From Spinellus fusiger (Eukaryota > Mucoromycota > Mucoromycetes > Mucorales > Phycomycetaceae): 64,000 bases of DNA. Numbering within the stretch: position 1 is the first letter of the stretch; each line of letters begins with the position of its first letter. The position numbers and the translations under genes are program-made. The notes beneath the pieces were generated by a model that worked only from the letters and a program-made list of their open reading frames with translations, was not told the origin of the DNA and did not search any database. The stretch is from NCBI GenBank assembly GCA_025094145.1, contig JALLLS010000114.1, forward strand, positions 26,314 to 90,313. Reading direction: 5' to 3'. Shown here piece after piece: positions 56,831 to 64,000 of the stretch.

Positions 56831-57852
56831 TAAGCTTGGCCTTTTCCTCTTACATGGACCTTAAAGGCAGTTACTAACTATAAAAAATATCAGTAAGTAG
56901 ATCCTCAATAGAAATGGCCTGTGGTGAATAGAACAGGTAACTCAATAAGTGAACAAGTGCCTTTTGATAATACACTCTTTCCACAGTCCATTGTTAACTT
57001 CACTAAAAACAATGGTTAATTTGAAGATTTCAACTGGTTACTTTACCTAAAAAAAATGATCAAAAGGTTGAACAAAATAGTAATAATCAGATGCGCAAAT
57101 CGTTTGGAAATAGACCAATGCCAGGTACTAATAATAAATATGCTACCATCGACATTCTCTCATTATATTATTAACAGTTGTATTAAATCCTAACTGTAGT
57201 AATAATCAGAATAGAGTAGAAGTATAAAAGAACGACAAAGAAGTTGAATAAAAAAAGAGCAGAGTTAATCGTATGTTGACTAAACAAATACTTTTGGACC
57301 CACGAAGTCATAGACAATAATAAGAATTCTTGGGACATCCTAAAACTTATTAAGGCATCAACTATCTCTAAGTTGTTATCAATCTACTGAGAATATAGAT
57401 CTATTACAAAAAATTAATAACGTGCTGCTTTCTCAAATTATTTAATTGTTCTTCTCTCAAATATTATGTATAAAGCGATGGTAAATAATGTGTACAGAAA
57501 AAGGTGGTATTGTTTCTAAACTCTCTCAGTAAAGTCGGCACATCCCCTGGTAAGAAGAGAAAGGAAATTAAAGGTGTGAAGCAATCCAAAAAGATGACTA
57601 AAAGACATAGGGCCAGTAAAGACCCTAAAGTGATATGCTCCAACTGCAAAGGGATAGGCCATAGTTCATCTTATTCTCTCTTATAAAATAACGATCTATT
57701 ATATATATTAGAAAGTGTTTACAAAAAATCTGAGTTGAGGATACCAACATTTACCAGAAAGATGCCTTTAAATCAATCTGTCCAAGGCTGTTAAAAAGAC
57801 TCCTTAAAATCAAGAATTATAACTACCTGTCAACATGTTCATTAAACTGTTT
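56831..57852. other. Intergenic DNA with a zinc-knuckle relic
   Basis: At 57525-57683 the plus strand encodes a Lys/Arg-rich stretch (KKRKEIKGVKQSKKMTKRHR) followed by a CxxCxxxGH half of a CCHC zinc knuckle (VICSNCKGIGHSSS) and a stop. It has no proper start and is most likely a scrap of a retroelement or transposon protein. Confidence 0.4.
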
Positions 57853-58182
57853 TTAGGGCTCAATTGTTTTGTAAATCATTATGTTCTTTAAGCCAAAGAA
57901 GTCCAGATGGTATCTATACCCAAAACATTTAGTATCTAATTTGACATGATGATAGGCAAATGTGTAACAAATAGTAACAGCCTTCCGCATGAGTTGTTGC
58001 AGACTTGAGACACATTCAATGATTAATACCCCATCATCATCTATTAAAACACGACTGATAATATAACTACTCAATGCTTGGTTGATGTATACGTTCAATT
58101 GAAAGATTCTTATATAAACACTATTATGGAGAATACACTCTACATTCATGGTAAACTTAAACTCTTCTAACAAACAATTCAT
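57853..58182 (-). CDS. Unrecognised ORF, possible repeat relic
   Basis: The first ATG gives 109 residues of balanced, protein-like composition (CILHNSVYIRIFQLNVYINQALSSYI, VLIDDDGVLIIECVSSLQQLMRKAV). I see no intron, promoter or family signature. Its neighbours are transposon scraps, so it may be part of an uncharacterised mobile-element gene. I do not assign a function. Confidence 0.3.
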   Translation of the reverse strand: MNCLLEEFKFTMNVECILHNSVYIRIFQLNVYINQALSSYIISRVLIDDDGVLIIECVSSLQQLMRKAVTICYTFAYHHVKLDTKCFGYRYHLDFFGLKNIMIYKTIEP

Positions 58183-58194
58183 TTTCTCATCCAA

Positions 58195-58838
58195 CGAATC
58201 TCACACACGTATAGTCCATGGAGAATTTAGATATTAAAAAGATTATCAAGAAAAATGCTACTATCAACTCTTTTATCAAGGATGGCTATAATGGCCTGAA
58301 AAGAATCATTTGATTCATGACATAAGGGCAGCTATTGATGAGGCATATCCATCTCTTTGTAGTCTGATCAGAAAAGTAGTAAATATAAATATATAAAAAC
58401 TAAATCTCTTGGAACTTTCCTTCCTTGCCTCTTGAACATATTGTTAAGATATAAAGAGAAGCATATAAATTATTATTCTTACAATGTCAGATAGCACTCC
58501 CTGTCTAGGTTCTTCACCATTTTGTCAAATTCTTCTTTACACTGGCAACATGTGAGTATTATTGAGTATTGCTTGTCGGTGTTTTTAACATGAAGTTTTC
58601 CAAGAGGATACACAGGCTATCTGAAAATGTTTTACAGAGTTTTGGATTTCAAGATAAAGTCTCTTATAAAACATATATCAAGCTCATTGTTCCTGTTCAT
58701 TGGCATTGAAGACTTGGCTCTTGAAAAAAAACAATAGAATTTAATTTCAATAGAAGAAGAGAAGATGGGGATCCCACTATGATAAAAAAAACACTGATAT
58801 AGAGTTAGGATATTTTATATTGGAAGAAGTACGGCATG
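58195..58838. other. Intergenic DNA, no gene seen
   Basis: No supported ORF or repeat. Its right edge is the TA target of the Tc1-like element and, if the insertion model is right, it contains the displaced 3' region of the second tandem-HTH gene. Confidence 0.4.
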
Positions 58839-58969
58839 TACAGTGGGGTAGCAAAAAAAATGGCATTTTTTTAGAGATCCGATATATTTCATATCTTACA
58901 TGAGACACTTGAAGCAGTTTTCTTCCTTTCTTCTTAATAAAAGTATATCCACATTTAATTTACAATTCA

Positions 58970-59728
58970 ACTAACAGACAATCAAAAACTTACCATTGTT
59001 AATTTTCGACAAGCAAATATGAAAGCAAAGGAAATAGCTGAAAGAACTGGAGTAAAGCTGCGAACAATCTACAATGTTCTAAATCAACAAAAGACAAGAT
59101 GAACTACTAAACGCCAAGAGGGTTCGAGAAGACCCAAAATATTCAATGAAAGAAGAATACTACACCTTTTGAACGTTGTTGGCAAGAACATTCGAGTAGT
59201 TCACGTTTGGCGTAAGGATGGAGAAGCTTGCAAAAAAAATTGTCTTGATCCCATGTTCAAAAGCGGAAGATCCTCAGTTATGGTCTGGGGAGTCATTCGT
59301 CACGGTGAGAAGTCGGAACTAGTGATGCTTGAGAAGGATGGACGAAAGGCTGTTGATTTTGTCAAGAAAGTCTATGAAGAGTTATTGCTACGTTTCTGGG
59401 GTCTAGAGTGCCACTTGATATTGATGGAAGATGGAACACCCACTCACAAAAGTATTGTAGCAAGTGATTGGAAAAGGGAGAGAGGAATTGATAGTTTGGA
59501 GTGACCTTCTCAATCACACGATCTGAACCCCATTAAATACCTTTGGATGCAGATAAAAGACAGGGTCCAGGAGAGATACAACGGTTCTGTCAAGATGAAC
59601 AAGCTCAAAACTATTATACAAGAAGCCTGGGATTCCTTTGAGCCAAAAACATTGAATTCTTTGATTGAGACAATGCCAGCACAAATGCAAGAAGTCATCA
59701 AGAACAAGGGTGGGAGTACACATTATTG
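58970..59728 (+). pseudogene. Tc1-like transposase with internal deletion
   Basis: Starts with LTDNQKLTIVNFRQANMKAKEIAE and the HTH segment (AERTGVKLRTIYNVLNQQK), hits a stop near 59100, then reads RRPKIFNERRILHL. It jumps from VVGKNIR directly to VWRKDGEA, so the segment with the first catalytic Asp is missing. The second (VMVWGVI..., LILMEDGTPTH) and third (SQSHDLNPIKYLW) catalytic regions remain, the last after another stop at about 59502. It ends NKGGSTHY. It is non-functional. Confidence 0.8.
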
Positions 59729-59811
59729 AAGCTATATTTTTAATAGTTCTTTATAAGTAAAATTAAAAATAAATTGCATATAAGTATTCTAGAGCCTTTT
59801 TTAATATAATA

Positions 59812-61664
59812 CTAGTAGCCACTTGGCCCCACGGGCCATGACTGCTAGCCCTTTGGGCTCATAGACCAAGCCAATGCTTATCAGAGTTTTGTGTTTTACA
59901 GTTGATAGGAACAGTGTGTTAAAGTGTTGTTATTTTATTTTGGATTAAATATAATACAAAGTGTGTGGACTAAAAACTAAAGTACTTCTTTGTAAACAAC
60001 ATTTGCAGTGTATCTGCCTTCTCTTCCTGGTATTTTTGAGTTTTGGGAATCCAAAAGGATTTTAATCCCACTTGGTGACTTTGCTCTTGAAAGAGCTACA
60101 TATAGCTGTCCATGGGAAAAAACGGGTGATGGGAGGTAGATTCCAAGTTTCTCCAATGTTTGTCCTTGAGCCTTGTTGATTGTCATTACAAAAGCTGCCC
60201 GTACAGGAAACTGGCACCTCTTGAAAAGAATACCTGTTACTTCTGCAGAAGACTCCAGAGTGACCCTTGGTATGAAAGCTGTTTGACCAGAGTTAGGCCC
60301 TGTTGCTATCTCAGCCTCAATAATGGTTCTGTGAAACGATCTACACAATAGGCAAGTTCCATTGCATAAACTATTCTTAGGATCCAGATTTCGAAGTAGC
60401 ATTATAGGGGACCCTATCTTCAGTTTCAAGTGGTGAGGAGGAAGTCCGCCTGGGTTTATGCTGTTGAGATACTCTACTGGAAAATTTATGGCATCTGATT
60501 CATCTGTTATTGCTTTATCACTACTGTAGAAACTAAAGGTTTCTCCAAAAGGAAATCTGTCCATAATGTAATCATTGATCTGTATAACATTGGAGTTTTT
60601 TGGTGCAAGTATAGCTTTTGTAGCTACTTGGTCTCTTATGCATGATGGCAATGTGTTGTTTCCGGGATACAGTATGCTGCGATAGATTGCATCTGCTAAG
60701 ACTTTCACATCATAGTGTGTCAATAGCATATCATCAGGAACTTTGATCAGTTCTGAATCTCCTACTGTCCGAGCATTTCCATTGCCAACATCAAGGAGGT
60801 ATCTTGAAAATTGCTGCAAGGTGTTTGCAAGTATACTGTTTTCTGCTGATATAGCTTTCTCAACACGCATATTCACAACCAACTTGAATATTTTCACAAA
60901 TCTCCAAGTGGGAGATCTGTTTATACACTGATTAATAATATCCATTTTAGTTCCTTTATGAACAACTGGAAGGACTTGGCGGAAGTCACTACCAAATACA
61001 ATAACTTTGCCACCAAAAGGTACAGATTCCAATGCAGGATGTTGCACTTTCATGATATCTCTAAAAGATCTATCAACTGCATCAAATACATTACGACTTA
61101 TCATAGATGCTTCATCCCAAACTATCAACTTTGCCATACGTATCAGCTTAGCAAGATCACTCATTGGCGGGATATTGCAAACAGAAGTTGCTATGCAGTT
61201 CAGTGGAATTTTGAACATTGAATGTGCAGTTCTTCCACCTCTCAACAACAATGCTGCAGTTCCACTTGAGGCAACAGCCAGCGAGACACCTCCATACTCC
61301 TGATTCCTTCTTACTGAATCAAGCAAAGCCTGAAACAAAAATATCTTTCCAGTACCACCAGGCCCATCTACAAACACCATCTTCGGACTAATGTCGTTTG
61401 CATTTAATCTTGTTAGATCAAGTACTTGTAACTTTAGAAGAGAAAAAAAAAAGAAGAGTACTAAGATGACTTCCTACTTCTTCCCTGTTCGCTCACTCAC
61501 TCAAGAAATGCTGACATGTCCGGCAAAATTCATATCAACTATCCACTTGTCTGCTCGAAATAAGGCTTATATGTCCGGCGAAAAGAGGGTGTCCGACAAA
61601 AGGACGCGTGACTGTTTTTTTACGAATTGCTAACTGCTAAGGAGCGTTTTTTTAATATATAAGA
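59812..61664 (-). mobile_element. Truncated Helitron with both termini
   Basis: On the minus strand it begins TCTTATATATTA after an A (61664 side) and ends CTAG before a T (59815-59812). The 13-nt palindrome GGCCCGTGGGGCC lies about 9 nt before the end (59825-59837). 5' TC, 3' CTRR, a subterminal hairpin and A|T insertion are the Helitron hallmarks. Removing it restores a continuous Tc1 3' region. Only the C-terminal part of the helicase is kept, so it is a non-autonomous copy of 1,853 bp. Confidence 0.8.
59977..61437 (-). pseudogene. Helitron Pif1-like helicase fragment
   Basis: The frame is open from about 61437, with the first ATG at 61380 giving 467 residues. Motifs of the Pif1/Helitron helicase are present in order: Walker A as GPGGTGKI (the catalytic Thr is Ile), Walker B VWDEAS, GSDFRQVLPV (usually GGDFRQ), the AILAPKN region, TINKAQGQTL and YVALSRAKSP. 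The Rep nickase domain and helicase N-terminus are absent; upstream is a pyrimidine tract ending in AAAG that resembles a splice acceptor or a deletion joint. The long intact frame suggests recent arrival, but the Walker A change and missing domains argue against function. Confidence 0.8.
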
Positions 61665-61772
61665 TGAGCTTTATTAAAGTAGAAAATACGTTGTATTCCT
61701 TTTGATACAGGAAAAACAATATATTGATAATATGAAATCTATCGAATTTTTTTAAAATGGCCAATTTTTTTG

Positions 61773-62897
61773 CTACCCCACTGTACAGCTGGATTGATCA
61801 TGCTCCTGCTTAATTTCTTCATTGTCTGTAGTGGTCTGTGATTCCACTTGTGAGTTTGGCTCAACTTCATTGGTAATTATGGACTTGGTCTCGATATCTT
61901 TTGTAGGTTCAAGACTTTCATTCTTCCTGGATGCCTTCAAGATATTGTAAACAGTCGATAAGCTAGTACCCACTATGGCAGCTATCTTCCTTTGGCTGAG
62001 TCCATTGACCTTGTGTTCATATATAACAGTGTTGCGCATGTCTTCATCAACACGTTTTCCTTTTTTACGAGTTTTATGTGGAATCCCAGTACTAAGTGTA
62101 TGTTTTATCAATATTCTACTAACAGTTGTTATGTGAATGCCGACCATGTCAGCTATCTTCTGTTGAATGAGTCCATTGACCTTGTGTTCATATATAACAG
62201 TGTTGCGCATGTCTTCATCAACATGTTTTCCCTTTTTACGAGTCTTATGGGGAATTCCAGTACTAAGTGTATGTGTCCTTAATATTGTACCAACAGTATA
62301 TGTACTGGTGCCCAACATGGCAGCTATCTTTTTTTGACTGAGTCCATTGACCTTGTGTTCATATATAACAGTGTTGCGCATGTCTTCATCAACACGTTTT
62401 CCCTTTTTACGAGTCTTATGGGGAATTCCAGTACTAAGTGTATGTGTCCTTAATATTGTACCAACAGTATATGTACTGGTGCCCAACATGGCAGCTATCT
62501 TTTCTTGAGTGAGTCCATTGTTAATGTGTTCATGTACGATGGTTTTGCGCATGTCTTCATCAACACGTTTCCCCTTTTTACGAGTCTTATGTGGAATTCC
62601 AGTACTAAGCGTATGCTTCTTCAATATTCTACTAACAGTCATTTGGCTAGTGCCAACCATGGCCGCTATCTTCTCTTGACTGAGTCCATTGACCTTGTGT
62701 TCATATATAACAGTGTTGTGCATGTCTTCATCAACACGTTTCCCCTTTTTATGAGTTTTATGTGGAATTCCAGTACTAAGTGTATGTTGATCAGTGCCTG
62801 TTTGCTCATTAGCAGCTATTTCTTCAGCGATGTCTGTTTGCTCATTAGCAGCTGTTTGTTCGGTGAGTGAAGTAAACATAGAAAATATCAGATACAC
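61773..62897 (-). CDS. Tandem helix-turn-helix repeat protein (five 57-residue units), 3' end disrupted
   Basis: Paralogue of the gene at 23720-24613, with five 57-residue units of the same design: KGKRVDEDMRNTVIYEHKVNG, the core LSQKKIAAMLGTSTYTVGTI and the linker HTLSTGIPHKTRK. The likely start is the second Met (62879), giving MFTSLTEQTAANEQTD, or the first at 62897. Sequence upstream (62900-62960) matches that upstream of the other copy. Units differ mainly in the presumed recognition helix (TSQMTVSRI, TSTYTVGTI, IHITTVSRI, TSLSTVYNI), suggesting different DNA specificities. The C-terminal acidic segment ends abruptly in CTVG and a stop, contributed by the inserted Tc1-like terminus at 61783. 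Still translatable; function unknown. Confidence 0.6.
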   Translation of the reverse strand: MYLIFSMFTSLTEQTAANEQTDIAEEIAANEQTGTDQHTLSTGIPHKTHKKGKRVDEDMHNTVIYEHKVNGLSQEKIAAMVGTSQMTVSRILKKHTLSTGIPHKTRKKGKRVDEDMRKTIVHEHINNGLTQEKIAAMLGTSTYTVGTILRTHTLSTGIPHKTRKKGKRVDEDMRNTVIYEHKVNGLSQKKIAAMLGTSTYTVGTILRTHTLSTGIPHKTRKKGKHVDEDMRNTVIYEHKVNGLIQQKIADMVGIHITTVSRILIKHTLSTGIPHKTRKKGKRVDEDMRNTVIYEHKVNGLSQRKIAAIVGTSLSTVYNILKASRKNESLEPTKDIETKSIITNEVEPNSQVESQTTTDNEEIKQEHDQSSCTVG

Positions 62898-63187
62898 TGT
62901 AATTTGGATAAACTATTATTCGGAAAATGAAAACATAACTGAGATTTATTTGACATAAATTGAGAGGAAATACACTTTTTACATTTTCAATTTAGTTGTA
63001 TAGGTGAGTGTATTTCTTGCAAGTGATGGATATGAACATGGATCTATAAAACATCTTTTTCAGTACATATTCACATAAGAAAAATATTTTTATTTTATAT
63101 ACCTTATTCAGAATAATGAATTTATTTTCCTATAGTACTTTTATAGCCAATAAACAAGAAAATCCCTCTGTGAAAATAATTAAAGTA
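62898..63187. other. Spacer upstream of the second tandem-HTH gene
   Basis: The first 60 bp resemble the corresponding upstream sequence of the first tandem-HTH gene (24660-24720), including GTTTGGATAAAYTATTATTCGG-type wording (Y is C or T). The rest shows no feature. Confidence 0.5.
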
Positions 63188-64000
63188 CAGTGTCTGGTAG
63201 AAAATATATAAATATTTTATTTTCCGATAAGATTCATGTTTGGGGAAATACTTATTCTTTGTAATAAAAACACACATTAAACACACATTAAACACACACA
63301 GTAGAGACTTCAAAATAGGATGAAGTATAAAAAAGGTCAACAGGATAATAAATACAGATCTATTGGGTAGAAACCTTTAATATTTGGTGTTTCTATCCTT
63401 GGCCTCTATAACAGCCCTACATCTCCAATGCATGCTGGTAATGAGGTTATTGGTAACCTCCTTGGAAATATTCTCCCATTATTGGACTAATAGCTTTCAG
63501 ATCCTGGAGGGTGCTTGCTGGGGCTATCTTCTTCCGAAGTGCTCTGTCCAGCTTCTCCCAAAGATGCTCAATTGGGTTCAGGTCAGGGATGTGAGAGGGC
63601 CACCCCTCTATTGTGACTATGCCTCTCTCATCCTTTTATTTCCTGGTCTCCTTACTAGTATGACAGCTGGCATTGTTCTATTGAAGAATATAGCCTACCA
63701 CTGGATTCAGTGCCGAAAAGACGAGCTAGCTTGTGGCAATAGGCCGTTTATAAAATACAAGTGTATTTGGTACTATTGATAGACCCCTCCACTACAGCAA
63801 GTCTACCAACACCTTCACCAGAAAAGAGAACCCCACACCATCACCCCACCACCACCACCAAACTTCATCGTCGGCTTCACATTCTTTGGGAGCAACCCCT
63901 CCTTCTTCCTGAGCACTACTCTGGTACAGTGATTGTTTGAGATGAATTGGAACTTGGACTCATCGTACCAGATGACTGTCTTCCATTCTTCATCTGTCCA
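63188..64000 (-). mobile_element. Tc1-like transposon relic, continues beyond window
   Basis: Its 3' end lies near 63188 (TA followed by CAGTGTCTGG). Sequence from 63255 on matches the distal end of the copy at 13.5 kb, and the region 63380-63800 matches the distal half of the copy at 17.4-17.8 kb. Minus-strand transposase pieces (PKNVKPTMKFGGGGGVMVWG near 63840-63905) are recognisable but interrupted by stops. The 5' end is outside the window. Confidence 0.75.

Larger units (their letters stand above)
58841..61783 (+). mobile_element. Tc1-like transposon carrying a nested Helitron
   Basis: Inverted termini CAGTGGGGTAGCAAAAAAA at both ends, flanked by TA (58839-58840 and 61784-61785). Without the Helitron (59812-61664) it is about 1,090 bp. 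It carries a damaged plus-strand transposase (58970-59728). Its right terminus supplies the stop codon of the upstream tandem-HTH gene, showing insertion into that gene. Confidence 0.85.

Overview
This window is nuclear DNA of a filamentous fungus of the early-diverging, Mucorales-like kind (Mucoromycota). Evidence is the AT-rich intergenic DNA, intron-rich conserved genes with introns mostly of 40-70 nt, a zygomycete-type GPI-anchored chitin deacetylase, and many Tc1/mariner, LINE and Helitron relics. The genus cannot be fixed from sequence alone. I recognised no rRNA gene, intact tRNA or CRISPR array.

Layout. 1-24 kb is sparse and transposon-dominated. It holds a chitin deacetylase gene (1.4-2.8 kb), a small secreted protein gene (21.8 kb) and a dense nest of transposons (6.4-19.4 kb): at least five Tc1-like copies, an ORF1-only LINE-like element, two LINE 3' ends and two copies of a TA-flanked element with ends CACACCAGGAGATTT. 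At 23.7 kb is a gene made of four tandem 57-residue helix-turn-helix (HTH) units. 26.8-32.4 kb holds AGM1 (phosphoacetylglucosamine mutase) and a convergent membrane-bound M28 metallopeptidase. 34.2 kb has an intact FAR1/MULE transposase-derived gene. 38.4-51.3 kb is the most conserved part: a repeat-rich acidic protein, ribosomal protein uL22 divergent from an RBM48-like minor-spliceosome factor, two lineage-specific proteins, proteasome ATPase Rpt2, an Ies6-like INO80 subunit and an ankyrin protein.

The right end is again mobile-element territory. At 51.4-53.9 kb a 2.5-kb element of the CACACCAGGAGATTT family carries the broken C-terminal half of a Fanzor (eukaryotic TnpB-like) nuclease. 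An LEA-type membrane protein gene follows at 54.3 kb. At 58.8-62.9 kb there is a three-level nest: a Helitron with both termini sits in a Tc1 element, which is itself inserted in the 3' end of a second tandem-HTH gene with five units.

The housekeeping genes do not form one pathway, although AGM1 (UDP-GlcNAc supply for chitin) and chitin deacetylase both serve the chitin/chitosan wall. The most novel material is (i) the Fanzor-bearing transposon and its shorter relatives, and (ii) the pair of poly-HTH genes, whose units resemble Tc1 transposase DNA-binding domains. Exon structures were assigned by eye from splice signals and reading-frame continuity, so boundaries could shift by a few bases.
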